Origin: Okapia johnstoni | Taxonomy: Eukaryota > Chordata > Mammalia > Artiodactyla > Giraffidae | Direction of reading: 5' to 3' | NCBI GenBank assembly: GCA_024291935.2 | Contig: CM044317.1 | Location: 62,920,730 to 62,984,729 of the forward strand | DNA length: 64,000 bases | Shown here: positions 12,400 to 24,424 of the stretch, one piece after another | How the letters are laid out: every line of letters starts with the position of its first letter | Position numbering within the stretch: position 1 is the stretch's first letter | Notes under the pieces: generated by a model | Told to the model about the DNA's origin: nothing | Seen by the model: only the letters and a program-made list of their open reading frames with translations | Database searches by the model: none | Translations under genes and position numbers: made by a program

Positions 12400-14405
12400 T
12401 ATTTCGTTAGTTTTTATTGTCTGTACTCAGGAGGAAATTTTGAAAATAAAGATTTGTTAGGAAATACATGAAGTCCAACTTGGAAGTAATGCTAACTTAC
12501 TCTGAGAAAAGGAAGATAATCTGCATCCTTTCCACTTAGCATTTCATCTGCCCTTATGTAGTCTTTCATTGAAAACATTTCCCTGATTCTAAAAATTGAA
12601 CTTAACTGCTTTCTTCTCTTCCAAAGAGAGAAAGTTTTCTGGGTTTATCCCCAGTGAAATTACTGATGAAATGCTGATCCTAGAACTATGTTACTAATAC
12701 AAAAAAATAAACAGAGGACCCAACCTAAATTTGCTAAATTTTCTAATCACCATTGTGATTTGCATTGTTATCTGGATCACAGTAGGCTGGAGGCACAGGC
12801 TGGAGACCTGACTATACTATTTGTTTTTTCCAAATAGTAAACTCAAGTATATTTGTTGGTGTATACTACCTGCAAGACACAGTGTTGTGTGATAGGATAC
12901 AAAGATGTGAACTTTGTTCATTAGGGATTTATGCCATTGTGGAGAAGATAGATAGAGAAACAAATAATTATAATACCAGGTGATAAATGGAACAAGAGAG
13001 GTGTGAGCTAATGGCTGTGAATGCACAGAACTTGAAGTTTGTATTCCTGTAACTGATGAGAGGGCTGGGAGAACTACTACAGAGGAGATATCAATAGTTT
13101 TGAGGTGAGTCCTAGTAGAGAAATCAGATCATTAGGAAGAGAGAGAGAGAGAGAATTACAAGCTGATGAAATACCCTGAGCAAAGACCTGGACTCAAGTG
13201 CCCAAACAGCTTGAGGAGTGACTGAAAGAGGACAATTAGTGAGGGGTGATGCTTCAGTAAAATGAAGTCTAATGACTAACAGCCTTTCATGTGCTTGTGT
13301 ATGTATGTGTTTGTAATATGCATTACTATATTCATATAGTATATATAATTATATGCATCTTAAAATCCTGACTGTTAGGAGATGTTAGAGATCTTTAAAT
13401 AGGGGACTAACATACGTTATTTCACATAACTTAATTGGCAATAAAATGACTTGAAAGTTGTGTGGCTAAAGGCTAGGAGATCAATTGTGAAGTGTAATGA
13501 TTCAGATAAAGACTGATGAATATTTCTTTAGAAATGTGGTAGTAACAGAATGGATTACTTCAGAGAAGCAGTAAAAGGGATTAAAAACAGATACAAAGAT
13601 GGGCAAGGAGTTGAAGAAAGGAATTGATTTTTTTTAGATTGGACCACAAGGATGGGTAGAAATATGACTAAGTTATGGACGATAGGCAGAGGATCAGGTT
13701 TTGACAAGAGGGGAGAAATCATGAGTTCAGCTATAGATAAGGAGAGTTTTGTTGTCAGTCTAAGGTAGCCCTTTGGGGATACTGAAGGATAAATCTGGGC
13801 CTTTGTAGGTCAGGAGAACAGCAGGGTCTACAGATACATTTGGACATCTTTAGTGTATAGATGATAGTTGAAACTATCAGAAAGGATGAGAACACCAAAG
13901 AGACCTGTAGAAGGAGAAAAAAGGATGAGCCAAGACTAGAACCCTGGACACTGACATGACAGAGACAGGTAATGTGGTTGACAAGCAGAAAAAGTTGAAA
14001 CAGAGAAAATGGAGAAATAGCTTAGATGTAGGAGAAGGACCAAAAGAGAATGTTATCCCAGAAGACAAGGGAGGAAAAGGACTTCAGGAAACCAGGATTA
14101 AGAGGATGCAGCCATGCTGAGTAAGATGAAGACTGGGAAAAAAATTTCCTGAACTGGGCAACTGTGTGGGCATGGGTGTCTTTAGCAAGAACAGATTCAG
14201 AAGAGTAGAGGGGCAGAATGCAGGGTTGAAGAATGAATGAGAAATGAAGAAACTATGGCTGGTGTGTGAGGCCAGTTCTTTCATAATTGGCCATTCAGAA
14301 AATAACGTGATTGATTGAGGAAGACAGTGGGTTGAAGGAAGAAAGTTTGTAAGAAGTGAAACCAAAGGAAGTCCTAATCATATATTCTTAGTAAAGTAGG
14401 GATAG
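12400..14405. other. Unassigned, partly old-repeat-like
   Basis: The section ~13000-14400 is A/G-rich on the plus strand and resembles an old mammalian-wide repeat that I cannot name. A short (GA)n run lies at 13139-13154. The minus-strand frames of 63 and 93 residues are pyrimidine-driven and not gene-like. Confidence 0.35.
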
Positions 14406-14409
14406 ACCA

Positions 14410-14578
14410 AATGTCTTAATCATTTGGACTGCTATAACAAAGTACCATAGGCTAGGTAGCTTGCAAACAGAAGTTAATTTTTTATAGTTCTAGGAGCTGG
14501 AAGTATGAGATCAGGGTGCTAACATGGTGAGAGCCCTCTTCCTATTCGCATACTGCTGATTTCTCATTGTATCCTCAT
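14410..14578 (-). mobile_element. MaLR (MLT1-like) LTR, part 1, split by BovB
   Basis: Carries tggactgctataacaaagta and gagatcagggtgctaacatg, which belong to the MLT1-type consensus in complement. The LTR resumes after the BovB and SINE insertions. Confidence 0.75.
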
Positions 14579-17100
14579 ATGGTGGAAGGAATGAAAACTG
14601 ACCTTTTCCAGTCCTGTGGCCACTGCTGAGTTTTCCAAATTTGCTGACATATTGAGTGCAGCACTTTCACAGCGTCATCTTTCAGAATTTGAAATAGCTC
14701 AACTGGAATTCCATCACCTCCACTAGCTTTGTTAGTAGTGATGCTTTCTAAGGCCCACTTGACTTCACATGCCAGGATGTCTGGCTCTAGGTGAGTGATC
14801 ACACCATTGTGATTATCTGGGTCATGAACATCTATTTTGTACCGTTCTGTGTATTCTTGCCACCTCTTCTTAATATCTTCTGTTTCTGTTAAGTCCATAC
14901 CATTTCTGTCCTTTATCGAGACCATTTAGCAAGAACTGTTCCCTTGATCTCTAATTTTCTTGAAGAGATCTCTAGTCTTTCCCGTTCTGTTGTTTTCCTC
15001 TATTTCTTTGCATTGATCTCTGAGGAAGGCTTTCTTATCTCTCCTTGCTATTCTTTGGAACTCTGCATTCAAATGGGTATATCTGTCCTAATCTCCTTTG
15101 CTTTTTGCTTCTCTTCTTTTCACAGCTATTTGTAAGGCCTCCTGAGACAGCCATTTTGCCTTTTTGCATTTCTTTCCATGGGATGGTCTTGATCCCTGTC
15201 TCCTATACAGTGTCACGAACCTCCATCCGTAGTTGATCAGGCACTCTGCCTATCAGATCTAGTCCCTTAAATCTATTTGTCACTTCCACTGTATAATCAT
15301 AAGGGATTTGATTTAGGTCTTACCTGAATGGTCTAGTGATTTTCCCTACTTTCTTCAATTTCAGTCTGAATTTGGCAATAAGGAGTTCATGATCTGAGCC
15401 ACAGTCAGCTCCCGGTCTTGTTTTTACTGACTGTATAGAGCTTCTCCATCTTTAGCTGCAAAGAATATAATCAATCTGATTTCAGTGTTGACCATCTGAT
15501 GATGTCCATGTGTAGAGTCTTCTCTTGTGTTGTTGGAGGAGGGTGTTTGCTATTACCAGTGCATTCCCTTGGCAAAACTCGATTAGCCTTTGCCCTGCTT
15601 CATTCTGTACTCCAAGGCCAAATTTGCCTGTTACTCTAGATGTTTCTTGACTTCCTACTTTTGCATTCCAGTCCCCTATAATGAAAAGGACATCTTTTGG
15701 GGGTGTTAGTTCTAAAAGGTCTTGTAGGTCTTCATAGAACCTAGAAAAGGTCAGTTTTCATTCCAATACCAAAGAAAGGCAATGCCAAAGAATGCTCAAA
15801 CTACCGCACAATTGCACTCATCTCACACGCTAATAAAGTAATGCTCAAAACTCTCCAAGCCAGGCTTCATATGTGAACCATGAACTACCAGTGTTCAAGC
15901 TAGTTTTAGAAAAGGCAGATGAACCAGAGTCCAAATTGCCAACATCCGCTGGATCATCGAAAAAGCAAGAGAGTTCCAGAAAAACATCTATTTCTGCTTT
16001 ATTGACTATGCCAGAGTCTTTGACTGTGTGGACCACAATAAACTGTGAAAATTCTGAAAGAGATGGGAATACCAGACCACCCCACCTGCCTCTTGAGAAA
16101 CCTATACGCAGGTCAGGAAGCAACAGTTCAAACTGGACATGGAACAACAGACTGGTTCCAGATAGGAAAAGGAGTACGTCAAGGCTGTATATTGTCACCC
16201 TGCTTATTTAACTTATATGAAGAGTACATCACGAGAAACACTGGGCTGGAAGAAGCACAAGCTGGAATCAAGATTTCTGGGAGAAATATCAATAACCTCA
16301 GATATGCAGATGACACCACCCTTATGGCAGAAAGTGAAGAGGAACTAAAAAGCCTCTTGATGAAAGTGAAAGAGGAGAGGGAAAAAGTTGGCTTAAAGCT
16401 CAACATTCAGAAAACTAAGATCATGGCATCTGGCCCCATCACTTCATGGGAAATAGATGGGGAAACAGTGGAAACAGTGTCAGACTTTATTTTTTTGGTC
16501 TTCAAAATCACTGCAGATGGTGATTGCAGCCATGAAATTAAAACATGCTTACTCCTTGGAAGGAAAGTTATGACCAATCTAGACAGCATATTAAAAAGCA
16601 GAGACATTACTTTGCCAACACAGGTCCGTCTAGTCAAGGCTATGGTTTTTCCAATAGTCATGTATGAATGTGAGAGTTGGACGGTGAAGAAAACTGAGCA
16701 CCGAAGAATTGATGCTTTTGAACTGTGGTGTTGGAGGAGACTCTTGAGCGTCCCTTGGACTGCAAGGAGATCCAACCAGTCCATCCTAAAGGAGATCAGT
16801 CCTGGGTGTTCACTGGAAGGACTGATTTTGAAGCCGAAACTCCAATCCTTTGGCCACCTCATGGGAAGAGTTGACCTATTGGAAAGGATCCTGATGCTGG
16901 GAAGGATTGGGGGCAGGAGGAGAAGGGGGCGACAGAGGATGAGATGGCTGGATGGCATCACCGACTCGATGGACATGAGTTTGGGTAAACTCCAGGAGTT
17001 GGTGATGGACAGGGAGGCCTGGCGTGCTGCGATTCATGGGGTTGCAAAGAGTCGGACAGGACTGAGCCACTGAACTGAAATGAACTGATGGTGGAAGGAA
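14579..17100 (+). mobile_element. 5'-inverted BovB LINE with 13-bp target-site duplication
   Basis: Plus-strand BovB 3' sequence occupies ~15740-17087. The adjoining upstream BovB sequence lies in inverted orientation at 14592-15740. Both ends of the inversion carry the same element stretch (around ggtcagttttcattcc), so the breakpoints overlap. Flanks repeat atggtggaaggaa exactly at 14579-14591 and 17088-17100. This is the signature of twin-primed reverse transcription. The endonuclease-proximal part is missing, so the copy is 5'-truncated as well as inverted. Confidence 0.92.
16045..17073 (+). pseudogene. BovB reverse-transcriptase fragment (3' part of the polyprotein)
   Basis: A 342-codon open frame inside the BovB at 14579-17100. 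It carries a [13 protein letters not shown] block, [16 protein letters not shown] (the RT B-domain area) and the YADD catalytic box in [15 protein letters not shown]. The C-terminal module has [20 protein letters not shown]. The first palm block and the endonuclease are absent from this frame, because the upstream part of the element is inverted and eroded. It belongs to a dead element and is not a host gene. Confidence 0.9.
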
Positions 17101-17150
17101 GACAAGAGCATTCTGGAGTCACTTTTGTAAGGGCAGTAATGCTATTCACC
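17101..17150 (-). mobile_element. MaLR LTR, part 2
   Basis: After the BovB the LTR resumes at gacaagagcattctggagtc and continues to the next insertion. Confidence 0.6.
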
Positions 17151-17357
17151 CTGGCTTCCCTGATGGCTCAGTGGTAAAGAATCTCCTACCAATGCAGGAG
17201 ACCTGGATTCAGTCCCTGGGTGGGGAAGATCCCTAGGAGAAGGAAATAGCAACCCACTCCAGTATTCTTGCCTGGAAAATCCCATGGACAGAAGAGCCTG
17301 GGGGACTATAGTCTATGGGGTCGCAAAGGGTCAGACACAACTAAACAGTGACAACAA
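17151..17357 (+). mobile_element. Bov-tA SINE
   Basis: Full-length-looking copy from ggcttccctgatggctcagt to the gtcagacacaactaaacagt tail. It is inserted in the same MaLR LTR as the BovB at 14579. Confidence 0.9.
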
Positions 17358-17488
17358 TCTTATTCATGAGAGCATCACCTTCATGACCTAATTACCCTCC
17401 AGAGGGCTCTCCTCCTAATACTATCACTTTAAGGGTTAGGATTTAAACATTGGAATTTTAGGGGATACAAACCTTCAGTCCATTGCAT
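17358..17488 (-). mobile_element. MaLR LTR, part 3
   Basis: Carries catgacctaattaccctcc and ccttcagtccattgcatga, the end of the complement of an MLT1-like LTR. With the other two parts it makes one LTR of ~350 bp split by two insertions. Confidence 0.7.
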
Positions 17489-17516
17489 GAGCTCTTCCCA
17501 CACAAATGAAACAAAC

Positions 17517-17544
17517 TTAAAGTCAGTAGAAGAAAAGGTGTATA
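17517..17544 (+). repeat. Direct repeat, copy A (28 bp)
   Basis: Starts ttaaagtcagtagaag and ends ggtgtata; it is identical to 19037-19064, which lies 1.5 kb away. It is not part of a repeat family I recognise. Confidence 0.8.
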
Positions 17545-18284
17545 AATTATGGTGTATATAAATAATCGAATATTACATTACCTTTAAAGAAAGAATAAAA
17601 TGAATCCCAAATAGTGACTTGGGAAAGTATCCATGTTAAATTAGAAACATACAAAAAATTGTAGATCAATAAGTATGTCATAATTATACTTTAATAACAT
17701 AAATTGATACCCATATATCTATCTAAACATGGAAAATATTTGGAAAGGATGTGTACCCAGCTGCCGACAGTGGTGGTCTCTAGGGAAATGGGGATGAGAA
17801 AAGGAAAGTGATCTTTAACTTCTTCCTATAACTTTAAAGAGAAATGGTGACATTAGAATAACATTTACATTATTAATTTAAAATATTTTTCAAACAGTAT
17901 TGAAGAAAACCCTGTCATAAAATCATGAAGTAATTTTACTTTATATGGTCAAATACAGAGTTTAGCAGTCATTAAAAAAAGAAAACACCAAAAACTAACA
18001 CATTTGCTATGTTAATTTTTTGGACTGGTGTTTAAAGGCTGAAGCAAAAACACTTGCTCAGAATGTGAGAGAGTTCAAGGTAAATGAAGGCTTTTTATTT
18101 TTGCTTAAATTTGTAAGATGAGGCCAATAATAGACTAGAGAGTAATTTGAAATAGTTGGAACTCAATCAGAAACTTAATAGATGGAGATGAACCTCTCTC
18201 TTATGGAACATTGGTTGCTTTAACCAGTGAGCTAGAAGTGACCTTGGTAATTTATTTGATAGTAATTTTTATTTATAATACATC

Positions 18285-18737
18285 TGTATTAGTCAGTGTT
18301 CTCCAGAATAACAGCAATATCAGGAGTTAGCTATAGATACATTTATTTGGGGGAACTGGTTTATGTGATTGTGGAGGCTGAGAAGTCCCGTAATCTGCCA
18401 TCTGCAAACTGGAGACCCAAGAAAGCCCATGCTGTAATTCATTCTTGAGTCCAAAGACCTGAGGACCAGGGGAGCAGATGGTGTGAATCCCAGTCCAAAG
18501 GAAGGAGATAGAGATGTTCCAGATCAAGCATGAGGCAGGGAAAAAGAAGCAAATTCCTCTGCTTTTTCTATTCAGGCTTTCCATGGATTGGATGCTGCCC
18601 ACTCACATTAGGGAGGGCAATCTACTGAGTTCATTGATTCAAATGTTAATCTCATTCAGAAATACCCTTCACTGACACACCCAAAAATAGTAGTCTGGGC
18701 ATTGTGTCCAAAAACACATAAAATTAACTGTCACAAT
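18285..18737 (-). mobile_element. Old mammalian interspersed repeat, class uncertain
   Basis: Begins tattagtcagtgttctccag and ends aaaattaactgtcacaa, matching a widespread mammalian repeat with those termini. I cannot name the family with confidence. The 91-residue minus-strand frame inside is element-derived. Confidence 0.55.
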
Positions 18738-19036
18738 ATGCAAGTTCTCACAATATGCGAGTTAGTAATTAGTGAATAGTTATTAAGTATGTCTGTTTTT
18801 CATAAAAGTTTATAAGAAAGAAAGCTTAGAAGCAGGGTACTGCAGTTAGCCCAAAATGGTAGCTTTCAAGATAAAAATAGTCTACTATAATTTATTAGAA
18901 TTTCATTTAAAATAGGGAAACTCCTATGTTCATACCTTAGTCTAAGTAACTTAAATAATCTGTAAACCAACCTTCTTAGGTTGAACTTTGGGATCTAGAA
19001 GTGTTAAGGGATAGGAAAGCCCTATTCTACTGATTA

Positions 19037-19064
19037 TTAAAGTCAGTAGAAGAAAAGGTGTATA
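19037..19064 (+). repeat. Direct repeat, copy B (28 bp)
   Basis: Exact match to 17517-17544; the flanking sequence differs on both sides. Confidence 0.8.
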
Positions 19065-19330
19065 GCTTTAGGGTACAAGAGTCCTTGAGGACTGAGAACA
19101 GATGAGAGAGTATTCATAAAAGGAGGTAGAAGATGTTAATTAAAAGACCTGCGAGCTAGTATCTTACTCGTGGTGTTAGAGATAGTGTAGCAAGTCAGAA
19201 CCTCAGTCCAGACTCTTTACTAGTCTCTGGCCCCATATTGAGACCGGGAGAATATAAAGAAAAGGAGGAGACAGGAGCATAGCAAGTCTCTCCCTCAATC
19301 TCCTCCCATCCCATCTTTATTAACAACTAC

Positions 19331-19565
19331 CAAGGCCACTGATGCGAAGCACCAACTCATTGGAAGACCCAGATGCTGGGAAAGATTGAAGGCAGGAGGA
19401 GAAGGGGATGACAGAGGATGAGATGGTTGGATGGCATCACTGACTCGATGGACATGGGTTTGGGTAGACTCTGGGAGTTGGTGATGGACAGGGAGGCCTG
19501 GCGTGCTACAGCCATGAGGTCGCAAAGAGTCGGACATGACTGAGTAACTGAACAACAACAGCAAC
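19331..19565 (+). mobile_element. BovB 3'-end fragment
   Basis: Starts near ggccactgatgcgaagc and ends in gacatgactgagtaactg, followed by a short CAA-rich tail. It is a strongly 5'-truncated LINE. Confidence 0.88.
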
Positions 19566-19644
19566 TGTTGTTGTTGTGCAGTATGCAGAACATACTCTCT
19601 CAGAACCCTGGAGTATATTGAAAGAACACTAACTATTTATTCCC

Positions 19645-19862
19645 GGGCTTCCCAGTTGATGCAGTGGTAAAGAATCTGCCTGCCAGTGCAGGAGATGCAA
19701 GAGACTCGGGTTCGATCCCTGTGTCAGGAAGATCCCCTGGAGTAGGAAACGGCAACCCGCTCCAATATTCTTGCCTGGAAAGTCCCATGGACAGAGGTGC
19801 CTGGGAGGCTACAGTCCATGGGGCTGCAAAGCGTCAGACACGACTGAGCACACGCGTGCATA
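19645..19862 (+). mobile_element. Bov-tA SINE
   Basis: Complete from gggcttcccagttgatgcag to gcgtcagacacgactgagca; its tail passes directly into the CG/CA microsatellite. Confidence 0.9.
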
Positions 19863-19868
19863 CGCGCG

Positions 19869-19928
<60 letters not shown>
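19863..19928. repeat. (CG)n/(CA)n microsatellite
   Basis: About 7 CG units lead into ~25 CA units, at the 3' tail of the preceding SINE. Likely polymorphic. Confidence 0.95.
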
Positions 19929-19932
<4 letters not shown>

Positions 19933-20104
19933 GACTTCCCAGTGAAATATAAGAATGGAGGATTCCAGGATAAAGACACAGCTCCTGCCCTAAGAGATTA
20001 TCCAGTGGGAGGTAGGACATTACCATGCCATTTGAAAAGGGGAACATTAGGCATGTTTTACCCAATACAAGCTGAGCACTCAGCACAGAAAAAAAAAGCA
20101 CCTA

Positions 20105-21040
20105 GTGATTCCCTGCGGGGTTTGGAGAGAGCTTTATAGAAGAAGGGACACAGGCTGGGACTTGAAGGAAGACAAAAGGCATTAGAGGAGAGCATTGGAG
20201 ATGAGCAAGTATAGACAAAGTCAGTGGCATGGGCAGGGGAAGAAGGGGGAGGGAGGAAGGCTGGAATGTGAGGGCTGTATTTGAGGGGCTTTGACGCTCA
20301 CCGTGGAGTGTTGTGTTTGCCATCAGCATCCTATTGAACCCTGACAGTGTGCATTTATTTTTTTCCTGTTTAAAATTTGCTGGCTTTATCCCAAACATTT
20401 TTTAATTTTAGGGTCTTTATATAAGATGAGATGTGATCTAATGACTAAATTAGCCAATGTGTAGAAAGAGAAGGCAGGAAATACCACATGGAAAGTAAAA
20501 TATAACCACCTTAATTTAAATATTTAAACAAGAAAAGCTTTTAGATTTGCAGAAAGCAATAATTTACCCCCTGGAAATTGTTACGTTTTCTGACGCTGTT
20601 AGTTTCAGTAATTTTTCAATGCATGACTAAACCCTGAAACAGAACAATTTTAACTGAAAGCTACAAATGGATTTACTTAAGGGGAAAAAGAAAAATTGGA
20701 AGTTGTCGTTTTATTTTCCTTCTAAAAATAGCTGGAACATGATCATTAAAAACCTCTTCAGAAGTAGAACTCCATTAACTGGGACTCCACTGATGAAAAA
20801 TTTTCCATAATCTCACCAGTTTTGCCTTTTCTTAGCAAACCATCTCTTCTTAATTATTGTAGACCAACGATAAACAGGGTATATTGAAGTTATGTTTACA
20901 ATGTAAAAGATAGAGAGGCCCTTTCATTCAACCTCATTAACCTTGGAAACTTTTTTTCAGTGATGAATATTTCAGTGATTTCAGTGATGAAATCCCTAGT
21001 ATGTTCTAGGTACTGGGGATATAGCTTTGAATGCCTGCGA
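20105..21040. other. Old mammalian-wide repeat, unnamed
   Basis: The segment ggacttgaaggaagacaaaa and the A/G-rich sequence around it resemble a common old repeat that seems to continue at 21300-21880 after a SINE insertion. No gene is visible. Confidence 0.35.
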
Positions 21041-21051
21041 GCATGCCCCGC

Positions 21052-21257
21052 TGCTTAGTCATGTCTGACTCTTTGCGACCCCATGGACTGTAGCCCGCCA
21101 TGCTCCTCTGTCCATGGAATTCTCCAGGCAAGAATACTGGAGTGAGTAGCCATTACCTCTTCCAGGGTTTCTTTCCAGACCAGGGATGGAATCTGCATCT
21201 CCTGTATCTCCTGCATTGGTAGGCGGATTCTTTACCACTCTACCACCTGGGAAGCCC
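21052..21257 (-). mobile_element. Bov-tA SINE, minus orientation
   Basis: Tail complement (gctgcttagtcatgtctgac), the aagaatactggagtgagtag block, and head complement ending ccacctgggaagcccc. Confidence 0.9.
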
Positions 21258-21299
21258 CATAGCTTTAAATAAGGCATGCCAAATCCCTGACTATCTGGA

Positions 21300-21890
21300 G
21301 TTTACTTTCTGGTGTGCAGACAAGAAATATGAAAACATAAAAAGATAATTAGGGGGACTGATAAATGCTCCAAGGAGAGGCAGTTTATAAGGTGATTAGG
21401 GCTAAGATAGTAAGAGGAGGTCTTTGGGGGGGGTGATATTTGAGTTATACCTGTGTGGTTAGAAGGTGATCCACTGGAAAGAGCAATATTAACAGAAGGA
21501 ACAATGAAACAAAGGTTGAGACAAGTCTAATCAACATAGAGTGGGTGACTGGGTAGTCAACTAACTTTACTGAGGGGATGAGGCCAGAAATAGTGGGGCA
21601 GAAGATAACGTAAAAGGCTTTGAAGTCTGTAAGGAAGCTGGATTCTGTTCTGTAATCTCTGAATTTTTGGCAGAGTAAGGATGATATAATTGGAATCATG
21701 CTTTGGAAAAATCATTTGGGCGGTTTTGTGGGGATTTGGTGGAGTGGAAGAATACAGGCAAGGGAGCCAATGAGGAAGCAGCTGCAGCGTTTCAGGAGAG
21801 AGTTGATATTGGCTTGGACTAGGGTTGTCACTGTAGAAAAGATAAGAAGGGGTAAGACTCAGGATATAATTTGGAAACGTCAGTTATAGC
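21300..21890 (+). mobile_element. Old mammalian-wide repeat, unnamed
   Basis: Segments such as gaggccagaaatagtggggc and gaggaagcagctgcagcgtt follow the order of a widespread old repeat. Similar sequence occurs near 33840-34060 and 53770-53960. Confidence 0.4.
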
Positions 21891-22308
21891 AGGACTGTTG
21901 GTCTATATTCTGTCCACATTCCCTGGACATTCACTGTTTCAATGATGCTGAAGGCTTCCTACTGCCAGGCCAAAATGCTAGCGAATTGGAGGGATAAACA
22001 TACCAGCTTCCTTTCCTTTCTGGTGGAGAACAACTCTGATGCATGAAAATCTCTCAAAGGTCCCAATGGGATGTAGTCCCAGCTGCCTTCATCAGTAACC
22101 TGCTTATCATCACCCCATATACTGGCTTCCTTTCTTCCTTCTCTTTCCCCAACCTCTCACTAGTGCCTTTTGGGATCATCTCCTAAATGAACTACTTGCA
22201 GTCCAATACCTGACCCAGGGTCTGCTTCTGGGGGAGCTCAGGTTAAGACACTAATTTTGGTAGATTCTAAATAATTAATGTAGACTACAGTGAGGACCTA
22301 TAATAAGT

Positions 22309-22500
22309 GTGTTCCTCACTCAGTCGTGTCCACCTCTTTGCAACCCCGTGGACTGTATCCTACCAGGCTTCTCTGTCTATGGAATTCTCCAGGCAAGAAT
22401 ACTGGAGTGGGTAGCTATTCCCTTCTCTAGGGGATCTTCCTGACCCAGGGATCCTGCATTGCAGGCAGATTCTTTACTGTCTGAGCCACCAGGGAGGCTC
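22309..22500 (-). mobile_element. Bov-tA SINE, minus orientation
   Basis: Runs from cctcactcagtcgtgtccac to ctgagccaccagggaggctc. The region next to the head has a small deletion (the atcgaaccc block is shortened). Confidence 0.88.
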
Positions 22501-22553
22501 CAGACCTTTGATAGGTACTATTTTAGAATTATTTGATTAGCTACACATGCTGT

Positions 22554-22791
22554 GGTCTTCTGTGGTGTCTCAGTGGTTAAGAATACACTGCCAATGCAGG
22601 AGACATGGGTTTGATCCTTGGGTTGAAACCACCTGTCAATGCAATCCCTGGGTGGGGAAGATCCCCTGGAGAAGGAAATGGCAACCCACTCCAGTATTCT
22701 TGCCTGGGAAATCCCATGGACAGAGAAGCCTGGTGGGCTACAATTCATGGGGTCGCAGAGTCAGACAGGACTGAGTAACTAAACAACAACA
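22554..22791 (+). mobile_element. Bov-tA SINE with internal duplication
   Basis: The order from head to tail is complete, but the region after the tRNA-like head is extended: atccctgg/atccttgg motifs occur at both ~22613 and ~22645, giving ~238 bp rather than the usual ~210. Confidence 0.85.
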
Positions 22792-22799
22792 CATGCTTC

Positions 22800-24230
22800 A
22801 AGATGACAGGATTGCATTTCCTTCTCAGATGTGTTCTCCCATCTACTTTCAAGGTCTTGCTTATGAATCTTCTTAGGGTAAATTATCTGGACCATTTCCA
22901 GCAAATTCACTTTTTGTCAAACCAGGGAAAAGGTGACTTGGAGGAAGAGGCAGAGTTTCTCTAGAAACTTGTGGTCTCATAAGGAAGCATCTCCCACCAC
23001 GCTGGAGTTCTCTGGAATTTAGGTGTGGTCTGTGACCATCAGGCTTTTAATAAATTCTTGCTAAACCTTTGTAATTGGGGCTTGGGTAAAAGGTTCAGAC
23101 ATGGTGACTAACCGTCCTGGTTTGCCTGGACGATATCAATTTGTAAATTATTATTAAGTAATAAATATAGGTAACGAGGAAGTAAAGGCAAACAGTTTTC
23201 TAACGTGACCTAAAAAATCCCACAGTCATATCCACTCACATGCCAATGGAAAAACTTGTTTTGCAAGAGAAATGAGTCTCTAGCTAAAGTGGTTTTGTGT
23301 TCACCTAAAATTCTGGGGAAAGAAGGAAGGACTGAATATTGAGGAACAACTGGCAGTTTTTCTCCCTCTCATGGTTTTAAGAATAATTTGAACCAATTAA
23401 AAGTTATCTGTAATTATGGGTTTATAAAATTATGGGAACAAAATGACCCCAAGGCATGGTAAACTAAAAGAGTACTAAACTCTCTCATCTTGAAAGTCTG
23501 CTTAAATTAAAAAAAAAAATCATTGATTTTGTAGAATTTGAACTCGTCTGAGTCTTATAACTATTATGATTAGAATATATCTGGCTATTCTAGGCCAAAA
23601 ATTGTAAGAATATAAGCCAAGTTAAGTCAGCTTTGTAGACTCTGTCCTTCCGAATTTCCTCCTTTTCAGATTCCTGGGTTGAATGGTGCACAGAGTAAGG
23701 AAGAAAAAAGAAATGTGTGCCACATTTGCGGGTAGTGGAGAGATGGGTAGAGAAATAAATTCCATAGTATACTGTGAATATTGAAGTTCAGAAAGTAAAA
23801 TTAACATGGTCTAAAAGAAAATTGCTTTGCACATTTTTCTGTTTTCTGAGATTGCTAGTGTTTTGGCAGTGGTTGGCTGTGGACAAGCATAATGTAGAAC
23901 ATGAGATGGAAATACAGTTGTGGAATTTTAATAATCTGGTCTGCTAATAATTTGCTTTTGTTCAAACCATTTCTTTTTGACAGTTATTCATGAATCTTAG
24001 TCCAAAGAAAGAGTGTAAGTTTATCTTAGGAAGATGTGTACAGTAATAAGAAAGTAAAGTGTAGACACATTTTCACATCTTCCAGGAAGACACTTTATTC
24101 AGCACTAAACTACTAAATTTATGCTTCTGAAAGTTGCTGTTGTCCTTTGGGGTCCAAAGTCACAATTAGGAAATAAGTGGAAGTAATAGAATCATGCTTG
24201 AAGAGTAAGTTTCAAGTAGTTCACTTTCAT
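22800..24230. other. No gene or recognised repeat
   Basis: AT-rich non-coding interval with a short A-run near 23510. No open frame of note. Confidence 0.4.
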
Positions 24231-24231
24231 G

Positions 24232-24369
24232 CACTGGAGGAGGAAATGGCACCCCACTCCAGTGTTCTTGCCTGGAGAATCCCAGGGACGGGGGAACCTG
24301 GTGGGCTGCCGTCTATGGGGTTGCACAGAGTCAGACACGACTGACGTGACTTAGCAGCAACAGCAGCAA
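24232..24369 (+). mobile_element. 5'-truncated Bov-A/Bov-tA fragment
   Basis: Begins inside the element at ggaggaggaaatggcacccc and ends gtgacttagcagcaacagca. It lacks the tRNA-like head. Confidence 0.8.
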
Positions 24370-24377
24370 TACATTTT

Positions 24378-24419
24378 AAGTGGCTGTTACTATTTTGGGC
24401 ATAATAGTAACAGCCACTT
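24378..24419. repeat. Perfect 17-bp inverted repeat with 8-nt loop
   Basis: The arm aagtggctgttactatt (24378-24394) is the exact complement of 24403-24419, with ttgggcat between them. It begins 8 bp after the end of a SINE fragment. Confidence 0.95.
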
Positions 24420-24424
24420 TAATA

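Noticed and set aside
14575..14925. Long minus-strand frame that could be taken as a separate gene
   Set aside because: It is the inverted 5' part of the BovB insertion at 14579-17100.
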